From contig JAPSKH010000018.1 of the NCBI GenBank assembly GCA_031177765.1, positions 1 through 39,557 of the forward strand: 39,557 nucleotides of DNA. The letters are read 5' to 3'. Positions within the stretch are counted from its first letter, which is position 1, and the number at the start of each line of letters is the position of its first letter. The position numbers and the translations under genes were made by a program. Source of the stretch: Microbacterium sp. Lineage in GTDB: Bacteria; Actinomycetota; Actinomycetes; Actinomycetales; Microbacteriaceae. Below are positions 31,983 through 39,557 of this stretch, one piece after another. Below the pieces are notes generated by a model. The model saw only the letters and a program-made list of their open reading frames with translations. It was not told the origin of the DNA and ran no database searches.

Positions 31983-33542
31983 ATGGCGACTTTCGGCACT
32001 CTCTCCGACCGGCTCACCGAGACCTTCCGCAACCTCCGCACCAAGGGCAAGCTCACGCCCGCGGACGTCGACGGCACGGTTCGCGAGATCCGGCGCGCGC
32101 TGCTGGACGCGGACGTCGCGCTTCCGGTCGTCAAGGACTTCACGGCGAAGGTGCGCGAGCGTGCACTGGGCGACGAGGTCAACCGCGCGCTGAACCCGGC
32201 GCAGCAGGTCGTGCAGATCGTCAACGAGGAGCTCATCGGCATCCTCGGCGGCCAGCAGCGGCGCCTGCAGTTCGCCAAGAACCCGCCCACGGTCATCATG
32301 CTCGCGGGGCTCCAGGGTTCGGGCAAGACGACATTCGCCGGCAAGCTCGCCAAGCAGCTCGAGAAGGACGGGCACACCCCGCTCCTGATCGCCGCCGACC
32401 TGCAGCGCCCGAACGCCGTCAACCAGCTGCAGGTGGTCGCCGAGCGCGCCGGCGCGGCCATCTACGCGCCCGAGCCCGGCAACGGCGTCGGCGACCCGGT
32501 GCGCGTCGCGCGCGAGGGCGTCGAGGTCGCCCGGCGTCAGCAGCACGACGTCGTCATCATCGACACCGCCGGCCGGCTGGGCGTGGACGCCGAGCTGATG
32601 AAGCAGGCGGCCGCCATCCGCAAGGCGACCGATCCTGACGAGGTGCTGTTCGTCATCGACGCGATGATCGGTCAGGATGCCGTCAACACGGCCAAGGCGT
32701 TCCAGGACGGCGTGGACTTCACCGGCGTCGTCCTGTCCAAGCTCGACGGCGACGCGCGCGGCGGTGCCGCGCTCTCTGTCGCCTCGGTGACCGGACGGCC
32801 GATCATCTACGCGTCGACCGGCGAGGGCCTGGACGACCTCGAGGCGTTCCATCCCGACCGCATGGCCTCGCGCATCCTCGACCTCGGCGACATCCTGACC
32901 CTCATCGAGCAGGCGCAGCAGGCGTTCGACGAAGCCGAAGCCCTCAAGGTCGCCGAGAAGCTCGCGAGCGAGACCTTCACGCTCGAGGACTTCCTCGAGC
33001 AGATGCAGCAGATGAAGAAGATGGGCTCCATGAAGAAGATGCTCGGGATGCTCCCGGGCATGGGGTCCATGAAGCAGCAGCTGGAGAACTTCGACGAGCG
33101 CGAGATCGACCGCACCGAGGCGATCATCCGGTCGATGACGCCGGGGGAGCGGCGCAACCCGAAGATCCTCAACGGCTCGCGGCGTCTTCGCATCGCCCGC
33201 GGATCGGGCATGACGGTGACCGATGTCAATCAGCTGGTGCAGCGCTTCGAGCAGGCCGCCAAGATGATGAAGACCGTCGCCCGCGGCGGCGTCCCGAACA
33301 TCCCCGGCATGGGTCCGGTTCCCGGCGCCGGCCGGCCCGGCGCGTCGGCCAAGCGGGGCAAGCCGCAGAAGTCCAAGGGCTCGCGCTCGGGCAACCCGGC
33401 CAAGCGCGCGGCGGAGAACGCCGGGCTCGCCGCGCAGGCGTCGCAGGCGCCCACCGGTTCGGGGTTCGGGCTGGGTGCCGCGCAGGGCGCCCCCAGCGAA
33501 GCAGACCTCGCCGAGCTGCAGAAGCTCCTCGGCCGCGGCTGA
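31983..33542 (+). CDS. ffh: Signal recognition particle protein Ffh
   Basis: A 519-aa SRP54-type GTPase that binds signal sequences and 4.5S RNA. The N domain (1-95) is followed by the G domain with GLQGSGKTTFAGKLA, DLQRPNAVNQL, DTAGRLGVD and SKLDGDARGGA. A methionine-rich M domain (MQQMKKMGSMKKMLGML near residue 340) binds signal peptides and RNA. The C-terminal 70 residues are Gly/Ala/Lys-rich low complexity, common in actinobacterial Ffh. The receptor ftsY is upstream. It runs convergently toward the YbdK-type gene. Confidence 0.98.
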   Translation: MATFGTLSDRLTETFRNLRTKGKLTPADVDGTVREIRRALLDADVALPVVKDFTAKVRERALGDEVNRALNPAQQVVQIVNEELIGILGGQQRRLQFAKNPPTVIMLAGLQGSGKTTFAGKLAKQLEKDGHTPLLIAADLQRPNAVNQLQVVAERAGAAIYAPEPGNGVGDPVRVAREGVEVARRQQHDVVIIDTAGRLGVDAELMKQAAAIRKATDPDEVLFVIDAMIGQDAVNTAKAFQDGVDFTGVVLSKLDGDARGGAALSVASVTGRPIIYASTGEGLDDLEAFHPDRMASRILDLGDILTLIEQAQQAFDEAEALKVAEKLASETFTLEDFLEQMQQMKKMGSMKKMLGMLPGMGSMKQQLENFDEREIDRTEAIIRSMTPGERRNPKILNGSRRLRIARGSGMTVTDVNQLVQRFEQAAKMMKTVARGGVPNIPGMGPVPGAGRPGASAKRGKPQKSKGSRSGNPAKRAAENAGLAAQASQAPTGSGFGLGAAQGAPSEADLAELQKLLGRG

Positions 33543-33553
33543 GGCCCCGCGTT

Positions 33554-33575
33554 CGGCCGGTCGCCGTGGCGGCCG
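33554..33575. terminator. Weak hairpin between ffh and the convergent gene
   Basis: CGGCCG (33554-33559) can pair with CGGCCG (33570-33575) around a 10-nt loop in the 34-bp gap between two convergent genes. The position favours a terminator, but the stem is short. Confidence 0.35.
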
Positions 33576-33576
33576 C

Positions 33577-34740
33577 TCAGCGCGCCGCCGAGAGCAGGTG
33601 CTCCCGCAGCGTCGGGCCCGAACGGAACTCGCCGACCAGGTGCCGGACGACCTCGCGCAGGTCGCCGTCTGCCGCGTCGGCCACCGCCAGCTGGCGCGCG
33701 TAGCTCGCCCCCTGCGTGAGGATCGTCTCGATGCCCTCGAGCTCGCGGGCGCACTTGAGCTCGACGGCGAGGTCGGCGACGTCGGCGAGCGTCTCCCGCA
33801 GGTGCTCGACCACGGGCACCTCCGTGCCGTGATGGTCGACGATGACCTTCGCGTCCAGGCCGTAGCGTGCCGCGCGCCATTTGTTCTCACGGACGAACCA
33901 CGGCTGGATGGTCTGCAGCGGCATCCCCTCGTCCAGCATGCGGGAGAACCGCTCGACGAGCACCTGGATCAGCGCGGCGACGGCGGCCAGCTCCGGGAGC
34001 GTCGACATGCCGTCGCAGGCGCGCACCTCGATGGTGCCCCAGCGGGGCGCAGGGCGGATGTCCCAGCGCACCTCGGTCGGGTCGGCCATGACCCCGGTGC
34101 GGACCATGTCGTCCATGTAGCCCTCGTACTCCGACCAGCTCTGCAGCGGCCACGGCAGGCCCGCGGTCGGCAGCTGCTGGAACACCAGCGCGCGGTTGGA
34201 GGCGTAGCCGGTGCGCTCGCCCGCCCAGAACGGGCTCGACGCCGAGAGCGCCTGGAGGTGAGGCAGGTACACCGCCAGCGCGTTGATGATGGGGAAGACC
34301 TTGTTGACGTCGTCGACGCCGACGTGCACGTGGATGCCCCAGATCATCATGTTGCGACCCCACCACTGGGTGCGCTCGATGAGCTTGTGATAGCGCGTCT
34401 TGTCGGTGACCGATTGGTCGTACCACTGCGCGAAGGGATGACTGCCCGCGCACAGCAGATCGATGCCCCGGGAGTCGGTGAACGTGCGCACCGCCGCGAT
34501 GGCGTCGGCGATGTCGTCGACGGCCGCGGCGACCGTGCCGCCGACGCCGCTGGTGATCTCCACGGTGTTGGTGAGCAGCTCTCCGGTCACCGTGTAGCGC
34601 TCCAGCGAGCTGTCCTCCTCGAGCGAGGCGAGCACCTCCGGAGCCCGCGGCACCAGGTCGCCCGTCTCGGCGTCGGCGAGCATGAGTTCCCACTCCAGCC
34701 CGACCGAAGAACGGGAGGACGTCGCGAAGGTCAGCGTCAT
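33577..34740 (-). CDS. Carboxylate-amine / glutamate-cysteine ligase, GCS2 (YbdK) family
   Basis: A 387-aa GCS2-family enzyme. The N-terminal SVGLEWELMLAD is the metal/ATP-binding start of the family, followed by GTVAAAVDDIADAI and ICGSHPFAQW-like residues (LCAGSHPFAQWYDQ). GIHVHVGV near 140 and RPAPRWGTIEVRACDGMSTLPE near 245 are conserved. Family members ligate glutamate to cysteine or other amines with ATP; YbdK itself is a weak gamma-glutamyl-cysteine ligase. The substrate here is not evident, and mycothiol producers do not need glutathione. An in-frame GTG at 34746 adds two residues; the ATG is preferred. It is divergent from rpsP. Confidence 0.88.
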   Translation of the reverse strand: MTLTFATSSRSSVGLEWELMLADAETGDLVPRAPEVLASLEEDSSLERYTVTGELLTNTVEITSGVGGTVAAAVDDIADAIAAVRTFTDSRGIDLLCAGSHPFAQWYDQSVTDKTRYHKLIERTQWWGRNMMIWGIHVHVGVDDVNKVFPIINALAVYLPHLQALSASSPFWAGERTGYASNRALVFQQLPTAGLPWPLQSWSEYEGYMDDMVRTGVMADPTEVRWDIRPAPRWGTIEVRACDGMSTLPELAAVAALIQVLVERFSRMLDEGMPLQTIQPWFVRENKWRAARYGLDAKVIVDHHGTEVPVVEHLRETLADVADLAVELKCARELEGIETILTQGASYARQLAVADAADGDLREVVRHLVGEFRSGPTLREHLLSAAR

Positions 34741-34807
34741 GGGCACAGTTTGACACGGGGCGCGCGGGGGTCGGCGTGGTTCGCGACCTCGTCGGTCATC
34801 TGGCAGA

Positions 34808-34840
34808 ATAGAGGGTCGGACCGGCCGCTCGACCCTCTAT
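34808..34840 (+). promoter_or_regulatory. Perfect 11-bp dyad upstream of rpsP
   Basis: ATAGAGGGTCG (34808-34818) and CGACCCTCTAT (34830-34840) flank 11 nt. A third GACCCTC lies at 34851-34857. A CAGAAT hexamer (34804-34809) may be the rpsP -10, in which case the dyad begins within it and extends to about +25. It may be an operator or a structured 5' leader that autoregulates the ribosomal-protein operon. No gene reads into it from upstream on this strand, so a plain terminator is unlikely. Confidence 0.5.
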
Positions 34841-34933
34841 CCAGCGCGCCGACCCTCCTCTGAGCTCCCGCCGGGTGTGCACCCCACGCTCCAGGCGACT
34901 GGTTCGTTCGCTTCCCACACATTCAGGAGAATC

Positions 34934-35365
34934 GTGGCTGTCAAGATCCGTCTCAAGCGCCTCGGCAAGATCCGTGCGCCGTACTACCGCATCGTCGTGG
35001 CCGACTCGCGCACCAAGCGCGACGGCCGTGTGATCGAGGAGATCGGCAAGTACCACCCGACCGAGGAGCCCTCGTTCATCGAGGTCGACTCCGAGCGTGC
35101 GCAGTACTGGCTGAGCGTCGGCGCCCAGCCCACCGAGCAGGTGCGCGCGCTCCTCAAGCTGACCGGCGACTGGGGCGCCTTCAAGGGCGACAAGAACGCC
35201 GTCTCGACCGTGCGCACCAAGGAGGCCAAGGCCGACTTCGAGGTCGACGCGTCCAAGAAGTCGGTCATCAAGCCCAAGGCCGAGAAGAAGGCGGACGAGC
35301 CGGCACCGGCTCCCGCCGACGAGGCGACGGACGCGGCCGACGAGGCCGCCGAGTCCGCCGAGTAA
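34934..35365 (+). CDS. rpsP: 30S ribosomal protein S16
   Basis: A 143-aa S16 (core about 80 aa, [25 protein letters not shown]) that helps assemble the 5' domain of 16S rRNA. The C-terminal 60 residues are an Ala/Asp/Glu/Lys-rich extension typical of actinobacterial S16 proteins. The GTG at 34934 has AGGAGA 3-4 nt upstream. It leads the conserved rpsP-khpA-rimM-trmD operon and has a 193-bp upstream region with a notable dyad. Confidence 0.98.
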   Translation: MAVKIRLKRLGKIRAPYYRIVVADSRTKRDGRVIEEIGKYHPTEEPSFIEVDSERAQYWLSVGAQPTEQVRALLKLTGDWGAFKGDKNAVSTVRTKEAKADFEVDASKKSVIKPKAEKKADEPAPAPADEATDAADEAAESAE

Positions 35366-35369
35366 TCCG

Positions 35370-35600
35370 TTGCTGGCCGCCGCGCTCGAGCACGTCGTCA
35401 AGGGGATCGTCGATCACCCGGACGCCGTGCGCATCGACTCGTCCTCGTCGCCGCGGGGCGACGTGCTCGAGGTGCACGTCCACCCCGAGGACCGGGGTCG
35501 CGTGATCGGACGCGGCGGCCGCACGGCCAAAGCCCTGCGCACTCTGATCGCCGCGCTCGCCGACGGGCGCCGCGTGCGCGTCGACGTCGCGGACGATTGA
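35370..35600 (+). CDS. khpA: KH-domain RNA-binding protein
   Basis: A 76-aa single KH domain with the RNA-contacting GxxG loop GRGG inside DRGRVIGRGGRTAKALRTLI. KhpA pairs with KhpB/Jag in many Gram-positives and affects cell elongation and RNA metabolism. Its place between rpsP and rimM is standard. A TTG start at 35370, 4 nt after rpsP, gives the expected length. Confidence 0.95.
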   Translation: MLAAALEHVVKGIVDHPDAVRIDSSSSPRGDVLEVHVHPEDRGRVIGRGGRTAKALRTLIAALADGRRVRVDVADD

Positions 35601-35601
35601 G

Positions 35602-36297
35602 GTGACGGGCGAAGACAGGGCCGACCGGCCCACTGACCCGGCAGAGCCCGGGACGGAGAAGAGCCGTCCTGCGAAGGCCGCCGGCAAGGCGACCCCGCCG
35701 TCGGGCACGACCCAGCTGCGCGTCGGCCGCCTGGTGAAGGCCCACGGCCTCAAAGGCGCCATCAAGCTCGAGCTGTACACCGACGACCCGGAGGGGCGTT
35801 TCGCACCCGGCGCGACCTTCACGCTCCAGGTGCCGGAGTCCTCGCCGTGGCACGGCAAGCCGCTGACCGTCCGCGAGTTCAAGTGGATGAACAGCCACCC
35901 GGTCGCGTTCTTCGAGGGCGTCGAGGACCGTACGGCGGCCGAGCAGCTGATCCGCGCCATCCTGTGGATCGACGAGGACCCTCAGGCCGCCCCCGCCGAG
36001 GACGACGCGTGGTACGACCACCAGCTGGTGGGACTGGACGTCATCCGAGACGACGCCGTCGTGGGCCGTGTCGTCCGCGTCGATCATCTCCCGGCTCAGG
36101 ATCTGCTCATCGTCCGACCGGTCTCGGCGACCGGGCCGGAGGAGGTGCTCGTTCCCTTCGTCAAGGCGATCGTGCCCGAGGTCGACGTGGCCGCGGGCCG
36201 CATCGTGGTGACACCGCCGGCCGGCCTGTTCGAAGAGGTCCCGTCCGACGACGAGGACCACGGCGAGTCGGGTCCACAGCCCGGCGACGACGCCTGA
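35602..36297 (+). CDS. rimM: Ribosome maturation factor RimM
   Basis: A 231-aa 16S rRNA-processing factor that assists assembly of the 30S head around S19. The RimM N domain ([29 protein letters not shown]) follows a 37-residue low-complexity N-terminus, and a PRC-barrel domain ([21 protein letters not shown]) comes after about residue 130. The tail is acidic. GTG at 35602 starts 1 nt after the khpA stop. Confidence 0.96.
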   Translation: MTGEDRADRPTDPAEPGTEKSRPAKAAGKATPPSGTTQLRVGRLVKAHGLKGAIKLELYTDDPEGRFAPGATFTLQVPESSPWHGKPLTVREFKWMNSHPVAFFEGVEDRTAAEQLIRAILWIDEDPQAAPAEDDAWYDHQLVGLDVIRDDAVVGRVVRVDHLPAQDLLIVRPVSATGPEEVLVPFVKAIVPEVDVAAGRIVVTPPAGLFEEVPSDDEDHGESGPQPGDDA

Positions 36298-36340
36298 GTT
36301 CCGCACAGGAGCGCGCCACGTCCCGGCACGGACGGATGCC

Positions 36341-36346
36341 TAGACT
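36341..36346 (+). promoter_or_regulatory. -10 hexamer upstream of trmD
   Basis: TAGACT lies 7 nt before the trmD ATG, suggesting an internal, nearly leaderless promoter within the rpsP operon. Confidence 0.5.
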
Positions 36347-36353
36347 CGAAGTC

Positions 36354-37064
36354 ATGCGCGTCGACATCGTCACGATCTTCCCGACGTTCTTCGACGTGCT
36401 GGGCGTCTCGCTCATCGGCAAGGCCCGCGACCGCGGCATCCTCGACATGCACGTGCACGACCTGCGCAGCTGGACGCACGACCGGCACCGCACCGTCGAC
36501 GACACGCCGTACGGCGGCGGCGCCGGCATGGTCATGAAGCCCGAGCCCTGGGGTGAGGCGCTGGACGAGGTGCTCACCGACGACGCCGTCCTGCTCGTGC
36601 CCTCGCCCGCGGGCGAGCTGTTCTCGCAGTCCCTGGCGCGCGAGCTCGCCTCGGAGTCGCACCTGGTGTTCGCATGCGGGCGCTACGAGGGCATCGACCA
36701 GCGCGTCGTGGATCACTACGCCGAGCGCGGACGCGTCCGCCTGGTGAGCCTCGGCGACTACGTGCTCAACGGCGGAGAGGTCGCCGCGATGGCGGTGATC
36801 GAGGCGGTGTCGCGCCTCATCCCGGGTGTCGTCGGCAACCCCGACAGCCTCGTGGAGGAGTCGCACGAGGAAGGGCTGCTGGAGTATCCCAGCTACACCA
36901 AGCCCGCGGTGTGGCGCGGGCACGAGGTGCCGGCGGTCCTGCTGAGCGGCAACCACGCCGCGATCGCCGCGTGGCGGCGCGAGCAGAGCATCGCGCGCAC
37001 CCGCGCCGTGCGCCCCGATCTCCTTCCCGCCGACGAGACCGGCCGCGTGGAGGCCGAGCTCTGA
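36354..37064 (+). CDS. trmD: tRNA (guanine(37)-N(1))-methyltransferase
   Basis: A 236-aa SPOUT methyltransferase that makes m1G37 in tRNA and prevents frameshifting. [14 protein letters not shown] opens the family, [17 protein letters not shown] follows, and the knotted SAM site is [12 protein letters not shown] with [11 protein letters not shown]. The C-terminal helix region ([13 protein letters not shown]) is present. The long frame upstream is a shadow of rimM and is rejected. The ATG has its own TAGACT -10 element. Confidence 0.97.
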   Translation: MRVDIVTIFPTFFDVLGVSLIGKARDRGILDMHVHDLRSWTHDRHRTVDDTPYGGGAGMVMKPEPWGEALDEVLTDDAVLLVPSPAGELFSQSLARELASESHLVFACGRYEGIDQRVVDHYAERGRVRLVSLGDYVLNGGEVAAMAVIEAVSRLIPGVVGNPDSLVEESHEEGLLEYPSYTKPAVWRGHEVPAVLLSGNHAAIAAWRREQSIARTRAVRPDLLPADETGRVEAEL

Positions 37065-37115
37065 CCACGGCGCACGAGCGTCGGCCGACGAGCGGGCACT
37101 ACATCACCACCACGC

Positions 37116-37143
37116 CCTGCGCCACCCCCAGCGGCAGGTTTTT
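37116..37143 (+). terminator. Intrinsic terminator with T-run after trmD
   Basis: CCTGC (37116-37120) and GCAGG (37134-37138) form a short stem followed at once by TTTTT (37139-37143), the only hairpin in the window with a clear downstream T-run. It separates the rpsP operon from glgX. Confidence 0.5.
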
Positions 37144-37151
37144 CTCCCGGT

Positions 37152-37157
37152 TATCGT
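37152..37157 (+). promoter_or_regulatory. -10 hexamer of the glgX-treY operon
   Basis: TATCGT predicts a start near 37164 and a leader of about 25 nt containing GGGAGG, 7 nt before the glgX ATG. It rules out the earlier GTG at 37156 as start. Confidence 0.5.
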
Positions 37158-37188
37158 GAGGACCGCTGAACTACTGGGAGGTCGTCGT

Positions 37189-39393
37189 ATGCAGGTGTGG
37201 CCAGGAGCGGCGTATCCGCTGGGAGCGACGTTCGACGGGAACGGGACCAACTTCGCGCTGTTCAGCGAAGGCGCCGAGCGCGTGGAACTGTGTCTCTTCG
37301 ACGATGACAGGGCGGAGACGCGCATCGAGATGGTCGAGGTGGACGCCTTCGTCCACCACGCGTACGTCCCGAGCGTGCAGCCGGGGCAGCGTTACGGCTA
37401 TCGGGTCCACGGCGAGTACGATCCGGCCTCGGGCAAGCGGTTCAACCCGGCGAAGCTGCTGCTCGACCCGTACGCCAAGGCGGTGGACGGCGAGGTCCGC
37501 TGGGGCCAGTCGGTGTTCGGGTACACCTTCGGCGACCCCGACTCGCGCAACGACGACGACTCGGCGGCCGACCAGATGCTCGGCGTCGTGGTCAACCCGT
37601 TCTTCGACTGGGCGGGGGACCGGCAGCCCAAGACGCCCTACGCCGAGACGCTGATCTACGAGGCGCACGTGCGGGGACTGACCCGCCGGCACCCCGGCAT
37701 CCCGGAGGAGATCCGCGGCACGTACAGCGCCCTGGCGCACCCCGCGATCATCGACCACCTGCGAAAGCTCGGCGTCACCGCGATCGAGCTCATGCCCGTG
37801 CACCAGTTCGTCAACGACTCGATCCTGCAGGACAAGGGCCTGTCGAACTACTGGGGCTACAACACCATCGCGTTCTTCGCGCCGCACAACGGCTACGCCT
37901 CATCGGGACAGCGTGGTCAGCAGGTGCAGGAGTTCAAGGGCATGGTGAAGGCGCTCCACGCCGCGGGGATCGAGGTCATCCTCGACGTGGTCTACAACCA
38001 CACCGCCGAAGGCAACCACCTGGGCCCGACGCTGTCGATGAAGGGCATCGACAACGAGGCGTACTACCGGCTCGAGGAGGACAAGCGGTACTACACCGAC
38101 TACACCGGAACCGGGAACAGCCTCAACGTGGGCAACCCCCACACCCTGCAGCTGATCATGGACTCGCTGCGCTACTGGGTGCTGGAGATGCACGTCGACG
38201 GCTTCCGCTTCGACCTCGCCTCCACACTGGCGCGCGAGTTCTACGAGGTCGACCGCCTGGCGACGTTCTTCGAACTGGTGCAGCAGGATCCGGTGGTCTC
38301 CCAGGTCAAGCTCATCGCCGAGCCGTGGGACGTCGGCCCCGGCGGCTACCAGGTCGGCAACTTCCCCCCGCAGTGGACGGAGTGGAACGGCAAGTACCGC
38401 GACACCGTCCGGGACTTCTGGCGGGGCGAGCCGGCGACCCTCGGCGAGTTCGCCTCGCGGCTGACCGGTTCGTCGGATCTCTACGAGCACTCCGGGCGCC
38501 GGCCGGTGGCCTCGGTCAACTTCGTCACCGCCCACGACGGCTTCACGCTGCGGGACCTGGTGTCGTACAACGACAAGCACAACGAGGCCAACGGCGAAGA
38601 GGGCAGGGACGGCGCCGACGACAACAGGTCGTGGAACTGCGGCGTCGAAGGACCCACCGACGACCCCGAGGTGCTGACGCTCCGCGCACGCCAGCAGCGG
38701 AACTTCATCGCGACCCTGCTGCTGTCGCAGGGCATCCCGATGCTCTCGCACGGCGATGAGCTCGGACGCACCCAGAACGGCAACAACAACGGCTACGCCC
38801 AGGACAACGAGACGACATGGGTGGACTGGGATGCCGTCGACCAGCCCCTCGTGGAGTTCACCGCGGCGCTGGCACGGCTGCGCCGTCAGCATCCCACCTT
38901 CCGCCGGCGCCGCTTCTTCGACGGCAGGCCGGTGCGCCGCGAGGAGGGCGCGCCGCTGCCCGACATCGCATGGGTGCGTCCCGACGGTTCGCAGATGCAG
39001 CCGGAGGACTGGGGCTCGGGCTTCGGACGCGCGGTGGGCGTGTTCCTCAACGGCGACGGCATCCGCGAGCGCGACCGCCGGGGCGAGCCGATCTCGGATG
39101 CCCACTTCCTGGTGCTGTTCAACGCGGGCGACGAGCCTGTGGACTTCACGATCCCCGCGGTGGAGTTCGGCCCCGAATGGGACGTCGTGGTCGACACCGC
39201 CGGCGAGCAGGTCGAGTCCGGGCCGCTGAGCCCGGGCGACACCGTGGCGCTGCAGGCCCGATCCCTCGCCGTCCTGCGCGAGCACGAGGAGCCCGAGGAC
39301 GAGGTGGACCACTCCGTCGCCGCCTCCCTGGCGGCGTCCACGGCGAGCGAGCCGGTCACCGGCGCGGCGCCTCACCCCGAGCTCGGACACTGA
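37189..39393 (+). CDS. glgX: Glycogen debranching enzyme GlgX/TreX
   Basis: A 734-aa GH13_11 alpha-1,6-glucosidase that removes branches from glycogen. An N-terminal CBM48-like domain ([15 protein letters not shown]) precedes the barrel. Conserved regions are DVVYNH (D266-H271), region II GFRFDL with nucleophile D342, region III IAEPWD with acid/base E378, and the TAHDGFT transition-state Asp at D450. The C-terminal tail is low complexity. The ATG at 37189 is chosen because GGGAGG lies 7 nt upstream; an earlier GTG sits inside the predicted -10. treY follows 10 nt downstream, so the debranching enzyme probably feeds trehalose synthesis (TreX). Confidence 0.96.
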   Translation: MQVWPGAAYPLGATFDGNGTNFALFSEGAERVELCLFDDDRAETRIEMVEVDAFVHHAYVPSVQPGQRYGYRVHGEYDPASGKRFNPAKLLLDPYAKAVDGEVRWGQSVFGYTFGDPDSRNDDDSAADQMLGVVVNPFFDWAGDRQPKTPYAETLIYEAHVRGLTRRHPGIPEEIRGTYSALAHPAIIDHLRKLGVTAIELMPVHQFVNDSILQDKGLSNYWGYNTIAFFAPHNGYASSGQRGQQVQEFKGMVKALHAAGIEVILDVVYNHTAEGNHLGPTLSMKGIDNEAYYRLEEDKRYYTDYTGTGNSLNVGNPHTLQLIMDSLRYWVLEMHVDGFRFDLASTLAREFYEVDRLATFFELVQQDPVVSQVKLIAEPWDVGPGGYQVGNFPPQWTEWNGKYRDTVRDFWRGEPATLGEFASRLTGSSDLYEHSGRRPVASVNFVTAHDGFTLRDLVSYNDKHNEANGEEGRDGADDNRSWNCGVEGPTDDPEVLTLRARQQRNFIATLLLSQGIPMLSHGDELGRTQNGNNNGYAQDNETTWVDWDAVDQPLVEFTAALARLRRQHPTFRRRRFFDGRPVRREEGAPLPDIAWVRPDGSQMQPEDWGSGFGRAVGVFLNGDGIRERDRRGEPISDAHFLVLFNAGDEPVDFTIPAVEFGPEWDVVVDTAGEQVESGPLSPGDTVALQARSLAVLREHEEPEDEVDHSVAASLAASTASEPVTGAAPHPELGH

Positions 39394-39403
39394 CGGGGGA
39401 GTG

Positions 39404-39557
39404 ATGGCCGACCTCGAGCGCCCGCGTTCCACCTACCGCCTTCAGATTCGCTCCTCATTCACGCTGGACGACGCCGCCGGCCTCGCCGACTACCTCGCGG
39501 CGCTCGGCGTGGACTGGGCGTACCTGTCGCCGCTGCTGACCGCTGCGTCGGGCTCGG
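39404..39557 (+). CDS. treY: Malto-oligosyltrehalose synthase (partial, runs off the end)
   Basis: The first 51 codons of a GH13_26 enzyme that isomerises the reducing end of malto-oligosaccharides to a trehalosyl end. [43 protein letters not shown] matches the conserved TreY N-terminus in order, with YRLQ, FTLDDAA and YLSPLL the key parts. The start is the ATG at 39404, 10 nt after glgX, with GGGGGA upstream; the adjoining GTG at 39401 is an alternative. The gene is cut by the window edge. treZ is expected next. Confidence 0.93.
   Translation, partial: MADLERPRSTYRLQIRSSFTLDDAAGLADYLAALGVDWAYLSPLLTAASGS

Noticed and set aside
34750..34755. Perfect TTGACA -35 box on the plus strand upstream of rpsP
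   Set aside because: No -10 hexamer lies 16-19 bp downstream, so I did not call a promoter from it.
35847..36353. Long upstream extension of trmD in frame
   Set aside because: It overlaps rimM in another frame, and TrmD's conserved start is the ATG at 36354 with its own promoter.
37156..37188. GTG start at 37156 for glgX
   Set aside because: It lies within the predicted TATCGT -10 box and has no ribosome-binding site, while the ATG at 37189 has GGGAGG 7 nt upstream.
1..39557. Prophage, insertion sequences, CRISPR arrays, rRNA, toxin-antitoxin pairs
   Set aside because: No transposase, integrase, phage structural gene, regularly spaced repeat or rRNA sequence was seen on either strand.

Overview
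The window looks like core chromosome of a high-GC Gram-positive bacterium, most likely an actinobacterium of the Microbacteriaceae (Microbacterium-like). This is an inference from base composition, actinobacterial families (DUF3515, DUF4349, DUF2004-like, MSMEG_6728-like), the gene order coaD-yceD-rpmF-rnc-mutM ... smc-ftsY ... ffh ... rpsP-khpA-rimM-trmD, and many leaderless-type gene starts. I see no prophage, insertion sequence, CRISPR array or rRNA. Most of the sequence is ordinary housekeeping DNA; the unusual content is mainly regulatory.

Layout. 1-4.6 kb: MBL-fold hydrolase, tRNA-Glu(CTC) with a very strong bidirectional hairpin, a GH2 glycosidase, and an ECF sigma factor overlapping a membrane DUF4349 protein. 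4.7-8.3 kb: a probable yybP-ykoY manganese riboswitch ahead of a TerC/Alx membrane protein, then leuCD behind a leader peptide with three consecutive Leu codons. 8.3-14.7 kb: murA, plsC, gpsA, ddl (with a 101-nt gpsA/ddl overlap), a DUF3515 lipoprotein, thiL and rsmD. 14.7-20.6 kb: an orphan lipoprotein, recG, coaD, yceD, rpmF (cysteine-free L32), rnc and mutM. 20.6-23.5 kb: a minus-strand accessory operon of two tandem double-GNAT acetyltransferases behind two small ORFs and a promoter that resembles a WhiB7-dependent one. 23.6-33.5 kb: smc, ftsY, two small conserved genes, lipB-lipA, a TetR-VOC fusion regulator and ffh. 33.6-39.6 kb: a glutamate-cysteine-ligase-like enzyme, rpsP-khpA-rimM-trmD, then glgX/treX and the start of treY.

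How the genes work together. coaD/yceD/rpmF/rnc/mutM and rpsP/khpA/rimM/trmD serve translation, RNA processing and DNA repair. ftsY and ffh are the two GTPases of the signal-recognition pathway. lipB-lipA make lipoate. murA and ddl act in peptidoglycan synthesis, and plsC and gpsA in phospholipid synthesis. glgX-treY start a glycogen-to-trehalose route whose third enzyme (treZ) is expected just beyond the right edge.

Best candidates for something undescribed: (1) the GNAT operon at 20610-23501, with an A-tract 3 bp upstream of a TTGACG/TAATGT promoter, a 38-codon leader ORF with a perfect ribosome-binding site, and an 85-aa ORF starting with the same residues (MNTT); (2) the leuC leader, in which the Leu-codon run can pair with a purine SD-like stretch before leuC; (3) a TetR regulator fused to a glyoxalase/VOC domain; (4) a strict TAnnnT-N6-start-codon pattern at nine gene starts.
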